Below, piece by piece: positions 11,440-22,308 of a stretch of 64,000 bases of DNA (positions are counted from its first letter, which is position 1; each line of letters begins with the position of its first letter). The notes beneath the pieces were generated by a model. It ran no database searches, had not been told where the DNA came from, and was given only the letters and a program-made list of their open reading frames with translations. Source of the stretch: Heliocidaris erythrogramma (Eukaryota > Echinodermata > Echinoidea > Camarodonta > Echinometridae); assembly GCA_025617745.1 (NCBI GenBank), contig CM046858.1:53794545-53858544 (forward strand), read 5' to 3'. The position numbers and the translations under genes were made by a program.

Positions 11440-12045
11440 TAGAGCACAAAGTGCACGGCAAACGTAGAAACAGGGGGCGGTATTGCTTTTTTCAAAGTGG
11501 GTGAGGTGATATGGAGAGAGAAAGTGAGAGGTGGAGAAATGAGAATAGAAGTGATCGTATGATATACAGGTGAAGAATAATGAAGGACGAAAAGGAATTG
11601 CTAAGGGGAGAGAAATACAGAATGAGAAAGAATGAGAAATACAGGATACAGTGATAGATTTATAAAGAGCATGGAAAGAACTAGAGAAAGCGTGAGGGGA
11701 GAAAAATAACTAAGGATAATCTAGTAGAAAACCAGTATTGCAGGCTTAAATACAAATTATAATTATGATCAAACTATAATTATTATAAACTGATGTAAAA
11801 TTAGTGTCATATGAAAGACTTTGGATATGCAAGTGGCCATTTTTTAATGAGGTTCGGAAGACAGCCCGCCCTTGATCTACTACGTGTATTCCATCAATCG
11901 GTATTACATTGTATGAATAAAGGGTAGTAGATAGGAATGAATAGAACAGATTAAACATCCTGGTGGCATCAATATTAACCATATGAAATAAATGAATGGA
12001 TGAAAAGATTCTATCATATTACTTTCGAGGAAAACATCTGATGCT
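11440..12045. other. Purine-rich and AT-rich non-coding sequence
   Basis: 11510-11705 is dominated by degenerate GAGA/GAAA words on the + strand. No coding signal. Confidence 0.5.
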
Positions 12046-12049
12046 CTGA

Positions 12050-13318
12050 TAAGGGGATAACCTCGCTAGTCATAAGGACCGCTAGTCATAAGGCCCAGTG
12101 GCTCATAAGGACCGCTAATCATAACGTGTAATTTCCTATACCTGTATGGTCGCTATTCATAAAGCGAAAAGGGGGTCATTATTCATAAACTCATAAGGAG
12201 CATTATTCATAAGGATTGCTATTCATAATAGGAGAAGAGGGTTGCTATTCATAATCGAAAAAAAGGTTCATTACTCATAAGGGCCGCTATTCATAATAAG
12301 TCATAAGGGTCGCTATACATAATACAGATACAGGGTCGCTATTCATAATACCAAATCGGGGTCGTTAATCATAAGGGTCGCTATTCATAATGAAAGAAGA
12401 GGGTCACTATTCATAATCAAAGAATAGGGTCGTTATTCATAATCAAAGAAGAGGGTCGCTTTTCATAATCTAAGAAGAGGGTCGCTATTCATAATCAGAG
12501 AAGAGGGTCGCTATTCATAATCAAAGAAGAGGGTCGCTATTCATAATCAAAGAAGAGGCTCGCTATTCATAATCAAAGAAGAGGGTCGCTATTCATAATT
12601 GAAGAAAAGGGTCGTTATTCATAATCAAAGAAGAGGGTCGCTATTACGCTCGATGGAAAGAGAGGGGCTATATGCGAGATTGTTACTTTGCTTCAACGGG
12701 AGCCCGGATAGCTCAGTTGGTAGAGCACTGGTCATGTAATCCAGGGTCCCGGGTTCGAATCCCGGTCGGGGCATTGTAATTTTCTCATATTTCTTTATGA
12801 TAGGGTCGCTATTCATAATCAAAGAAGAGGGTCGCTCTTCATAATCAGAGAAGAGGGTCGCTATTCATAATCAAAGAAGAGGGTCGCTATTCATAATCAA
12901 AGAAGAGGGTCGCTATTCATAATCGAAGGAAGGGTCGTTATTCATAATCAAAGAAGAGGGTCGCTATTCATAATCAAAGAAGAGGGTCGCTATTCATAAT
13001 CAGAGAAGAGGGTCACTATTCATATTCAAATAAGAGGGTCGCTATTCATAATCTGGGGAAGAGGGTTACTATTCATAATCAAAGAAGAGGGTCGCTATTC
13101 ATAATCAAAGAAGAGGGTCGTTATTCATAATCGGATAAGAGGGTCGCTATTCATAATCGAAGAGAAGGGTCGATATTCATAATCGGAGAAGAGGGTTGCT
13201 ATTCATAATCAAAGAGGGTCGCTATTCATAATCGGAGAAGAGGGTCGCTAGTCATAATCAAAGAAGAGGGTCGCTATTCGTAATCGGAGAAAAGGGTTGC
13301 TATTCATAATCGAAGAAG
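12050..13318 (+). repeat. 26-bp minisatellite array (copy 1), interrupted by a SINE
   Basis: A 26-bp unit containing GGGTCGCTATTCATAATC followed by a purine stretch (AAAGAAGA type) is repeated roughly 35-40 times. The left end (12050-12370) is made of diverged, shorter variants built from CGCTATTCATAAGG. The centre and right are homogeneous. There are no unique spacers between units. A tRNA-like SINE splits the array at 12646-12802. The same array in inverted orientation is at 36204-37030. Confidence 0.95.
12646..12802 (+). mobile_element. tRNA-like SINE (family T, copy 1) inside the minisatellite
   Basis: The core at 12702-12772 resembles a tRNA-Lys-type sequence: GCCCGGATAGCTCAGTTGG carries the A box, and the B box GGGTTCGAATCCCGG has a perfect T stem. 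The acceptor stem has one mismatch, and in a 7-nt anticodon loop position 33 is A rather than U, so it is unlikely to be a working tRNA. Conserved non-tRNA flanks (GGAAAGAGAGGGGCTATATG before; TTGTAATTTTCTCA after) recur at 51675-51840, 52009-52165 and 63951-64000. The satellite resumes directly on both sides. Confidence 0.8.
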
Positions 13319-13322
13319 AAGA

Positions 13323-13341
13323 GGTTAGGGTTAGGGTTATT
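13323..13341 (+). repeat. Short telomere-like motif
   Basis: Just over two tandem copies of the animal telomere unit TTAGGG directly follow the last minisatellite unit. Confidence 0.6.
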
Positions 13342-13499
13342 TGTAAAATATTGTAATATGATTTTCATTATTCGATGAACACTGAAATATGAAAGAATTA
13401 TTTTAGCAAAAAAAAATGATAATATTGGATGGTAGACACCCCACGGCTGTATCAAAGCAATACGGGGAGGGGCGATGAAGCAAATACACACCTGGCCTA

Positions 13500-14425
13500 G
13501 CCAGGCGGGCAAAGGGGGACACCCCCCCCCCCCCCCTATTCAGCCCTTTAAAAAAAGGCGAGAGCGAAAAAGCGGAGAAAGCCGAGGAAGAGAAAGATAA
13601 AAGGCTAAAAAGGCGCTACGAAATTTGCTAAAACGTCAAAGCGGGATGGGGGAAGTAACTCCTCATCAATGCATCCACCCCTGATACATACAGTGCAGCA
13701 TTACGTCCAATAATTGAAAGCAGTCCTGGTGTTGAAATAATTTTCCGCCTAAAAGAAGGTGCTACATGTACGAGCCGCTATCTTATTCTTTAATTTGATA
13801 TAAAACGTCACAGGTTGCGCGTTTCGCGTGGGAAGGGACGAATTGTAAAGCAGTCTGGGCGTCCAACTATGCCTATAAATTTCCGCCTAAAAAGAATTGT
13901 TTGCAACGAGCCTTTATCTTTCTCTATCTTTCTCTCAAATTTGCTACAAAACGTCAGAAACTTTGCGCGGGAAGGGGACCCCACCCCTCCATGCACCCAC
14001 CCCTGTTACATACAGTGCAGTATTGCGACGATTTGCTATAAAACGTCAGAGCTTTCGCACTTCGCGCGGGAGGGGGAAAACCATAGAGTTACATACCCCT
14101 AACAACTCTATGGGAAAACTCCCCCTCCCTGCACTCACCCCCTGGGGAGCACGCAAAGAGTGCTTATCACCAAATTCGCACGCTTCGCGCTCTCACAAAC
14201 GCCTCATATCGAAAAATCCTGGCTACGCCTGTACCCCCCCCCCCCCCTCCCTATCAGTCCGGCCACGTTGCACCATTCGACCCATCTTGCCTCGGTACAA
14301 GCACATAGTACTGACAATTTTCGTCAAATTAATTCAAAAATGGCATAGCCTGTGTGCGGATGGCGGGGGGAGGGGATGCTGTAGTAAGTGTTGCCAACAG
14401 GTGTTGTTCTATCATGTTCATAATC
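13500..14425. repeat. Degenerate GC-rich direct repeats
   Basis: Phrases such as TTTGCTATAAAACGTCAGA, GCGCGGGAAGGGG and CACCCCTGTTACATACAGTG recur two to four times between 13600 and 14200 in direct orientation. Poly(C) runs lie near 13519-13536 and 14235-14247. Open frames of up to 182 codons here are repeat-derived and resemble nothing known. Confidence 0.5.
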
Positions 14426-14427
14426 CT

Positions 14428-14605
14428 CAGAGAAAGGCGAGATAGCCCAGTGGTCGAACAGTGGCCTCGGAACTGAAGGATGCGGGTTTTGAAACCAGGA
14501 TGCACTCGTGTCCTTTGGTAAGGCATTTACCCCAAGTCCCTCGGAGAGGATTTCAGATTCAGATTTCAGATTTTTCAGATTTTAGATTTTATTTCATTAC
14601 ATTTT
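14428..14605 (+). mobile_element. tRNA-derived SINE with CAGATTT-rich tail
   Basis: A tRNA-like head (A box AGATAGCCCAGTGGTCGAAC, B box GGGTTTTGAAACC, somewhat decayed) is followed by the central motif GTCCTTTGGTAAGGCATTTA shared with the SINEs at 3.6 and 26.4 kb. A tail of repeated CAGATTT-like units ends near 14590. Confidence 0.7.
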
Positions 14606-14868
14606 CATTTTTTCAAAGTACATGTATATAATAATATGTATTATGCAATCAACAATATACAATATAATTGCAAACACAACTTAGTACAGAAACGTTTTTG
14701 ATCATTACAAGCAAAATAAAGTGCATTAAAGTTTGAGTTGTAAGAAAAAAAAGTAACACTAGTGAAGACTGCATTAGATTAATTTTATGAAAATGAGAAT
14801 GAAAACAGAGACCAGCATAAAAGCATAGCTTGTAGAAGCGGTGGTCCCTGGCCAAAAAAAATCATATC

Positions 14869-15279
14869 AGAGCTATCGAAAGTGTACAAAGACGTTTTAC
14901 TAGGTTCTGCTTCTCGTACGAAGATGCTAATGCCTTATCGTACACGGAACGCCTATCTCGCCTAAATATGCCCCCTTTGTATAACAGACTTGTGTACTTA
15001 TCTATGTCTTTTGTTATTAAATGCCTACACAGAATTTTATGACAAGCCCAAATATATGTTACCCATCCCAAGTCACAGAAGAATTCATACACTGTTTTCA
15101 GTCATGAACTAGCAAGATCCAATTGTTTGAGATTTTCATGTTTCTATTTTTTCCCCAGATTTTGGGAGCACCTCTCAGAGGAAGACAGAGATTTGTGTCT
15201 AAATACCAATGTTTTTCCTCTTCTAAATGTACTCCGAAATTTCCTGTTTGAATTGCCTCCCCTTGTAGAAGCACACTAG
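14869..15279 (+). pseudogene. LINE reverse transcriptase C-terminal fragment
   Basis: The + strand translation opens with RAIESVQRRFTRFCFSYED and continues with YTERLSRLNMPPLYNRLVYL, the typical late segment of CR1-like reverse transcriptases. An in-frame TGA occurs near 15040, so it is a remnant. No other RT motif is nearby. Confidence 0.7.
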
Positions 15280-15417
15280 TTTGTCTTCAAATTGTTTTTG
15301 TCTTTCACAGAATAACTCACATTTTGATATGTATCTATGATTTTTCATGGTCTAATATTATTGTGTGAGTTCATATTTGTGTATTTTCAACCACGGAGCA
15401 ATTTCCTTACCGATTAC

Positions 15418-15441
15418 CCCCCCCCCCCCCCCCCCCCCCCT
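15418..15441. repeat. Poly(C) run
   Basis: About 23 consecutive C, among the longest of many C/G homopolymers in the window. Confidence 0.9.
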
Positions 15442-15622
15442 CCTCCATTTCTGCAGTTTGTTTAAATGATCTCTCTCACAATTCTCTCTTTTTCTTGAGT
15501 TTAATTTATGTGTTATTAACTGATGTTAACATTGCCATATTGCCAAAATAATAACATGATTCTCTGTAATTGTTCCATAGTACTGTATACATATAAAATA
15601 ATTTGCTACCTTTGTCATAATA

Positions 15623-16582
15623 CAGTGTAGTAAAATCAAGCGAAACCGCTATAACGCAAACGCGTAATATTTTGACGTCAAAATAGTGAATCGATCACAG
15701 TGAGAGCACCGTCCGCTCTTCACTGAGTCCCCAACTATGCACGCAAACCGTATGCGAATGGAAAGAAATGTAACGATTACGCGACACGTTCTTCATCTTT
15801 ACCCTCCAAGGGATTGATTTTACTACACTGTAATATATCTCTATTTAAGTTTGAACGATTTTACTACGTTTTACGTTATAACGGTATAGCGTTATTTTCG
15901 CTGCGAGTTACGTAACCCTCACACAGCAAGCTCGAACTCCGGTTCTACGCTCCAGTGAATTTCACAGTCTCTTATTAGTCGTTCGCCCGAATTTGCGAAC
16001 TACACTACTCATGCTACTCGCCACAAGCACACGCTCACACATACACACACACGGTCGGCCGAGCCGAGCAGCAGTATACACATACTACACAGTGTAGTAC
16101 ATGCAGCGCTCGAATACATACACCCTGTACACCCCATGCATATTCAATTCAATTCAATTCATTTTTATTTCATATCACACAGACAAACTCGGTTTTGGTT
16201 TTGAAACGAATTAAGCGAAGACGGCTGTTACACACATCTAATTTTGTTCTAGTCAGATTCTGGAAAAAGCTGTTTAATATTTGTGACTGATTTTTACAAA
16301 AACGCCACGGGGAAATCTAATTCGGCGCGGATAGCTCGATCAAGTATACATTGCATGTTAAAAGTATCGTATTTTGCGATCGTCCAAGCCGTCCCTGGGA
16401 GGGTAAAGATGAAGAACGTGTCGCGTAATCGTTTCATTTCTTTCCATTCGCATACGGTTTGCGTGCATAGTTGGGGACTCAGTGGAGAGCGGACGGTGCT
16501 CTCACTGTGATCGATTCACTATTTTGACGTCAAATTATTACGCGTTTGCGTTATAACGGTTTCGCGTGATTTTACTACACTG
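15623..16582. mobile_element. Inverted-repeat element with ~190-bp arms
   Basis: The left arm (15623-~15815) begins CAGTGTAGTAAAATCA. The right arm (~16390-16582) is its near-exact reverse complement, including a shared GCATACGGTTTGCGTGCATA-type segment. The ~575-bp interior has further partial copies of the arm end (near 15855-15900), a CA-rich patch near 16030-16055, and ATTCA repeats near 16145-16165. No transposase frame. I could not identify a clear target-site duplication. Confidence 0.85.
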
Positions 16583-16638
16583 ATTTAATGTATTACATTT
16601 GAATGTATTACGTTTTGAATGAAAAGCTGATGCGTTTA

Positions 16639-16758
16639 CCAGGGGCGTCGATTCGTCCAGTATGGATAGGGCATGCAGTTGGAGGGGCAGACATTGTTTG
16701 TGAACAATGCTCTGCCCCTCCGGTGCTTTGTCTATTTCGAGCGAATCGACGCCTCTGG
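16639..16758. mobile_element. Short palindromic MITE
   Basis: Seventeen-bp inverted ends (CCAGGGGCGTCGATTCG and complement) differ at one base. Inside lies a second hairpin, GGAGGGGCAGA ... TCTGCCCCTCC, around TTGTTTGTGAACAA. The whole 120 bp can fold into one stem. Confidence 0.8.
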
Positions 16759-16819
16759 CTTTTACCATGGTTTGCTACACATGTATTTCCTTAATTTCAT
16801 CCCTGTTACAGTATTTATA

Positions 16820-16938
16820 TCATCTCTGTCTCTCTCTCTCTCTCTGCCTCTCTTTTTTTCTTTCTCTCTCTTTCTCTCTTTCTTTCTTTCTTTCTCTTAC
16901 CCCTTCCACTTCTCTCTCTCCATCTTCTTTCTCTTTCA
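16820..16938. repeat. CT-rich simple repeat
   Basis: A (CT)n and CTTT tract gives serine/leucine/phenylalanine low-complexity translations only. Confidence 0.9.
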
Positions 16939-17119
16939 ATAATTGCCGTAGCATGTTAAACATATTATTCTGCTGTAGATTACTCAGAAATGTTAACGGC
17001 GGAGAGTACCACTATTGGTTTTTTTTTTTTTATTGTAGTTACACGTATTATGTTTACCTTATCTCATTTTGTTTTATGTGTGCACCAGCCAATGAGAGCC
17101 TCTCGACAGAATTGTTTTA

Positions 17120-17245
17120 ATTCTTTTAGGTAATCCCCAGGCATTGGCTGGTGCTTAATCATGTAAATCTTTATACTGTGATTCTGCTCTGTTATCTTTG
17201 TGAAATTCTCTATGTACATATTTTTGTTATTATCTTGCCTGAAAA

Positions 17246-17277
<32 letters not shown>

Positions 17278-17281
17278 ATAC
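17120..17281 (+). repeat. LINE-like 3' end with (AAAT)n tail
   Basis: The segment containing TCTGTTATCTTTGTGAAATT and CTATGTACATAT is followed by about eight AAAT units (17249-17281). A similar segment, TCTGTTATCTTGGTGAAATT, is at about 22447-22485 without the tail. This is best explained as the 3' end of a shared retroelement. Confidence 0.55.
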
Positions 17282-17646
17282 AAGAAAAATCATGAATATG
17301 GTACATAAAAAATTAGACTGGGCGACCATGCATAAAATGCCCAATAAAAGGGGAAAAGAAGAAGACAGATACATGGCCATGGAAAGCAAACAAATCCTAG
17401 GCATAACACACTTTCCATCGAAGAGAAAGCATTGAAAAATAATGTGAACACAAAAAGCTGGGAATAGAAATGAGTAAGCTTTACAAAAGACAGAACAAGA
17501 AAGAAGGACAAAGTGACAGGGGGTGAGGAAGGAGGAGGGGCAGGATCTGGAAGGTTTCATTTAGTCTATAGATTTTACTACACAGGTAAACAAGAATCAT
17601 CAATGAGGGATCAACGTTGATAAAAAGCAATAAGTGATTTCCCAAT

Positions 17647-18450
17647 TTACGTTTCAGTGTACTCAAACTTATACTGTATATTTAAAGGGAGGGAATTACA
17701 AAATTTAGGGGCTGTAAATGAAAAATTATTCTGGGTTAATGCTGTACGAGTTCTTGGCAAGTGATATAGATTGATTTGTCTGGTGGGGTAAAGATGGATC
17801 TCATTATTTGCTATAAATATATTATTGAAGACAGTGGGCAATTCATGATGATACTGAAACATAAGTACAGCATGATTGAGGCGGTAAATATCATAAATTT
17901 TTAGTACATTATTAGAGTGAAAAAGACCATCAGTGTGGTGGCGATAATTAACATTACTTATAATTCGCATAGCCTTTTTCTGTAATTAAAAAATCTGTCT
18001 AACAGGCACGCCGCACTGTTTCCCCAGGCTAATATTCCATAATTTAGATATAGTAAAACTAGTGTGGAGTATAGTGATAGAAGTATGTTTGGCGAAAAAG
18101 ACCATTTGAGTTTATTAACCATACCTATATTTCTGGATATCAATTTGCATAACATTATCAATATGATGCTTCCATGACATCTTATTATCTATTATAGTGC
18201 CTAGAAATTTTGTTTCAAGTACCTTCTGTATTTGTATATTATCTATGAGAATCGGATGAGGTAGTTCGTTAAAAGTATTACTAAATAACATGTAATTTGT
18301 TTTTTTTTCTAGATTTAGTGAAAACTTTTTAGCCTTAATCTCTTTTGCAACTGAATCCAGTTCAGAATTAATCACATTACACATAGTTTCTAGGCTTTTA
18401 TGCGAAAAATAGATAAGTGTCATCTGCATGCATAATAAAAGTCAATAAAT
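17647..18450 (-). pseudogene. LINE reverse transcriptase fragment
   Basis: Minus-strand frames give, in order, HADDTYLFFA (the catalytic DD motif, near 18410-18450), KKFSLNLEKKTNYMLFS, KFLGTIIDNKMSWKHHIDNV, then the segment LYLNYGILAWGNSA and the C-terminal RTRTALTQNNFSFTAPKFCN part. The frame changes at least twice. Only the RT thumb and C-terminus are present, as in 5'-truncated copies. Confidence 0.8.
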
Positions 18451-18549
18451 TTGAGGATCTATGAAAGTCATTTATATACAGGATAAAGATTAAAGGAGTT
18501 AAAGCCGTTGGTCCTATGGTTGTTTACATACAACCAATATGCTTTACAG

Positions 18550-18965
18550 TATAAAGAAAAGGAATAAATTTGATAGAATTGAATTAAGTTCAAAACAAAC
18601 ATAGAAAATCCATGATGCATAGGTCCTTGTTATGGGGGGGGGGGGGCGCTGGCGAGCAGGTCCGCTTGAACAAAACAAAAAGAAAGTAAAACAAAATAGG
18701 GGTCCAATTATTGTCTTATTTTCTCTTCCTTTTCCTCTGCCCCATCTTTGTCTCGTTTCTCCTATTTCATTATTTTCCCCATCTGATTTGCGGGGCACGT
18801 GCCGCATACTTACTAGTTACGCCCCTGTTTTTGTTTTCTTTTTCAATATTTTGCCCCATTATAATAATGTTAAGGACGTTCAGCAGTTATGTTTGTGCGC
18901 AACTCAGCTGCGCATCCTGGCTGGTTGTGTTACGTCATCACAACGCCGGGACAATGACAATGACA
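18550..18965. other. Non-coding stretch with poly(G)
   Basis: A run of about 14 G at 18634-18647 and T/C-rich sequence. No gene recognised. Confidence 0.45.
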
Positions 18966-19136
18966 ATGACAATGATTTTATTGGACCCATGTCACCCTCG
19001 TTTGGGTATTGGGGACACTAATCATAGAACGTAACATATACAATATCATTTCACAATAAAGTTAGTGTATTTACAAGGTATTTACAATAAGTTATTTACA
19101 GAATAATGAGATAAGAAATATAAATATTACATAAAG
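18953..19136 (-). repeat. LINE-type 3' end, copy 1, with ACAATG-repeat tail
   Basis: (GACAAT)n at 18953-18974 is followed by TTTTATTGGACCCATGTCAC and about 165 bp that recur at 19284-19457. Read on the minus strand it looks like a retroelement 3' UTR ending in a CATTGT microsatellite tail. Confidence 0.6.
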
Positions 19137-19283
19137 TGTGCAAATTGATGATTCCATGACATTTGCTCCGGCGACAACTGCTCCCATGGAACATTCACAT
19201 ATTAAACATAAAACCCAGCCACAAACTCAACCCCAACCTCATTCTCCCCGGGAGACAATGATTTGACAATTTGACAATGATTT

Positions 19284-19457
19284 TATTTGACAATGATTTT
19301 ATTGGACCCATGTCACCCTCGTTTGGGTATTGGGGACACTAATCATAGAACGTAACATATACAATATCATTTCACAATAAAGTTAGTGTATTTACAAGGT
19401 ATTTACAATAAGTTATTTACAGAATAATGAGATAAGAAATATAAATATTACATAAAG
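19284..19457 (-). repeat. LINE-type 3' end, copy 2
   Basis: Nearly identical to 18969-19136. A short ATTTGACAATG duplication lies at 19259-19290. The copies are 315 bp apart in direct orientation. Confidence 0.6.
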
Positions 19458-19559
19458 AATGCAAATTGATGAAAAAGAAAAAGAAAAGAAAAAGAAAAGG
19501 AAAGAGAACGAGAGAGAAGAAAATAACGAGTAGATAAATAGATAACATATACATCAAAT

Positions 19560-19910
19560 AATAATAATGATGGTGATGATAACAACAACAACAATAATAA
19601 TAACTAGAATTTAATTCGTCATGAGGACGAATTAGGTGATCTGTCTTTCAATTTGTACGATCATGATTGTAATCAGGATGATCATAATAATGGGGAAATG
19701 GTAAACTGAAGATAGGATGTCAAGAATACCATGAATGGAGATGTTTCGTGAGGTCAGGAATGTAGCAAAATGTGTAACGGTCATTGTAAAATGTTTATGG
19801 TGATGATGATAATGGTGATTATGATGATTATAATGATAGAATGATGATGATGATGATATAATAATAGCGATGATGATCATGATGGTGATGATAATAATGA
19901 TGATGATACA
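19560..19910. repeat. GATGAT/AATAAT-rich simple sequence
   Basis: Imperfect GAT, AAC and AAT trinucleotide blocks. The histidine-rich minus-strand translation is an artefact. Confidence 0.7.
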
Positions 19911-21470
19911 GGATACTTGGGAGATTAACCATATAGCTCTAATACAGGACAGGAAATCACAATTTCCGTAGGGTTGTACACAAACTACTGTACACTACTT
20001 TCTAATAGACATAATACGGAAAATATGGCAGTTTATTACATGATTTGTGATTGTTTATGTTACAATAGTCGAAGAGGATGGTAAAATGACAGGCAAAAAA
20101 AAGCAAAAAAAAAAAAAAAATTGTTATGGACCCGCCGGGGATCGAACCTGGGTCACCTGCATGGGAGGCAAGTGCTTTGACCAATAGACCAAAATATTTC
20201 CCATAGAGATAACACGTAAACGAAAAACGGGATTCTCAAATCCCATTTGGTAGTTCAAAATTGGGCATGATCCCGACATCTGATCAAAAATTGGAGGGCT
20301 TACTAATAAAAGCTTATAGTCTCAGCTACAACATATTAAAATCTGGAAGGAAATAGACCAAAAATAACTGAGATACTGCTCAGAGAACGATGTCATGTAG
20401 ATTCATGATTCGAAAAAAAATCATCTTCCATAGACATAACACGCAAAAAGGGGAAATTCTGACATGTCGTTTTTAATTGAAAATTTCAATATGATTACGT
20501 CATCAAAATGGAAAATGGTGATTACTGATCTTGTAGAGAATTGTCTCAGCTATAACATATCAAAATCTGGGCGAAAAACGACAAATAATTACGAATCTAG
20601 AGCCAAATTTGCATAAATGTGATGACGTCAAAACATGAAAAATGGAAATTTTGATTTCTGGCGCCATTTTGATGACATCATAATGTTTATAAGGGTCAAA
20701 TGATACATGAAATGAAATCTGTGATTCATACCCTACCTGATGATGACAAAAAATTGGGGGTTTGTGGACTATTTAAAGAGCTAGAGTTAATTTTGTAAAG
20801 GCATGTTTTTGCACGTTTTTACGTTATTTTCGCCATAGATGCGCGCACGGATTTTGAAATTTGACGCGCCCGTACGACCTTATTATTGATTGAAATTGAT
20901 TCCAAGTTGATGGAAATGATGAAGAAAAGTGTCAGGATTGCAAATCAATAGAAAAAACAGCGTTTTAACGTTATTTACGACTTGTGCGCGCGTAAAGCGC
21001 GCGCGCGAACGCTTACGCACGGACATTTTTGAAATGCTCAAAATGACCTGAAACGTGTGCAGACTTGATCCTACGTGATTTTGAGCATTTTTAAATTTTG
21101 ACGCGCGCGTACGCGCACGTCCTGACCTCTAGATGACGTGTGAGGACATGACTTGATGACCCGTCATGTGAAGTTTATGTGGTGTGAATATAGTTGATTT
21201 TTGATGATCGATTATGAAGATATAATCGATCTTGTAAATTTACAAAATGGCGTCTTGATGACGTCACGATGACATGATGACCTCCAAAAGCTTAATGGAC
21301 CATGTCCATGATTGACCTCATACATGACATGAAATTCGATGATATTGACCTGGCCGATTTTGAGATTTGGTGGCCACAACAATTTGTTATAAAAATAAAT
21401 AAATAAAAATAAAGAAGAAAATTCGGACAAAATTAATAGGTGATCTGTCGATATCGACAGATCACCTAAT
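19631..21470. mobile_element. Candidate inverted-repeat element ending in a 32-bp palindrome
   Basis: ATTAGGTGATCTGTC at 19631-19645 is matched by its reverse complement at 21456-21470, giving 15-bp ends 1.84 kb apart. The right end is itself a perfect 32-bp palindrome (21437-21468; half site TAGGTGATCTGTCGAT). The interior is non-coding and rich in GATGACGTCA-like words, with repeated CATAGA(G/C)ATAACACG phrases at about 20201 and 20431. It contains a tRNA-Gly-like segment. I see no transposase. Confidence 0.5.
20131..20192 (-). repeat. tRNA-Gly-like segment (tRNA-derived repeat)
   Basis: On the minus strand: an A-box-like TGGTCTATTGGTCAAAG, an anticodon stem-loop CTTGC/CTCCCAT/GCAGG (anticodon CCC, glycine), and the B box CAGGTTCGATCCCCGG. 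No 5' acceptor strand complements the 3' GGGTCC, so this is a pseudo-tRNA or SINE head. An A-rich run (T-rich on the transcribed strand) lies directly downstream at about 20097-20120. Confidence 0.55.
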
Positions 21471-21569
21471 TATTATTATTATAATAGTAGGCCTAATTAT
21501 AATAATGATAATAATAATGATATTAATAATAATAATAAAGAAAATGATAATATAATAATAATGATGATG

Positions 21570-21601
<32 letters not shown>

Positions 21602-21720
21602 TATCACTAATCATATTATAGTGATAAATAAATGATTACATAAATTACTTAAATAAATGAAAACAAATATAACTGTAAACAAACAACAACAACAACAACA
21701 ACAAATTGTGCAAAGAAATG
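21470..21720. repeat. (AAT)n microsatellite block
   Basis: TAATAA/GATAAT trinucleotide repeats at 21470-21610, then a short AAC run at 21685-21705. Confidence 0.85.
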
Positions 21721-21942
21721 ATCAGGCGGATAGATACATCGACTTGGATTGAATAGCTGGAATTGCAATGGCAAAGGCACCGATTAAAGGGAAAATATTA
21801 ACAATGATAGGAAGTGAAAGTGAAAGTAGAATTTTTGATACTAAATTTTGGCACAGGAAATAAATTTCCAAAAGTAATATATACATAAATTCATCTTCCC
21901 AAATGTTATTAGAATACGTTGTCCTTTAATGTTTGAACTTAT

Positions 21943-22308
21943 TCAAAATTTTGATAAGTTTATTAATGTTGAAATTTTGGGAGAATTGAATAATTTGTAC
22001 ATTTTTATTGCATTTGGACGGCTTTTATAGCAATCATCAATATACTTGTTTCTTTCTTTAAGAAATGCAGGGCACTCAAACAAGTAATGGAATTCATCAC
22101 CAAGCTTTGTTGTATCACAGATATTGCAAGTTCTTTGTGATCGTTCAATACCTGCATATCTTCCAGATACTACTGGTAGACGGTGGTTTCCACAGCGGAA
22201 TTTCGTTAAAGTAATCCTATATTTGAAAGGCAATTTTAGAAGAGATATTTCACAGTGACAATTTTCTTTGAATATGCGATAGTTTAAGCACAGCGAATTA
22301 CAAAACAT
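21943..22308 (-). pseudogene. LINE C-terminal fragment with Cys/His motif
   Basis: A 121-codon minus-strand frame reads RITLTKFRCGNHRLPVVSGR, then CNICDTTKLGDEFHYLFECP. This is a C-x2-C-x8-EFH-x4-C motif of the type found at the C-termini of some non-LTR retrotransposon polyproteins. Reverse transcriptase motifs are absent, so it is a truncated copy. Confidence 0.65.

Noticed and set aside
12702..12772. Functional tRNA-Lys/Met/Thr call
   Set aside because: Acceptor-stem mismatch, A at loop position 33, and presence within a repeated 160-bp element in four copies argue for a SINE, not a tRNA gene.
12050..13318. CRISPR-like appearance of a regular short-repeat array
   Set aside because: Units are directly adjacent with no unique spacers, and the genomic context is clearly eukaryotic; it is a minisatellite.
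13897..14445. 182-codon open frame
   Set aside because: Derived from GC-rich direct repeats and poly(C); composition is Pro/Ser/Arg low complexity and no motif matches a family.
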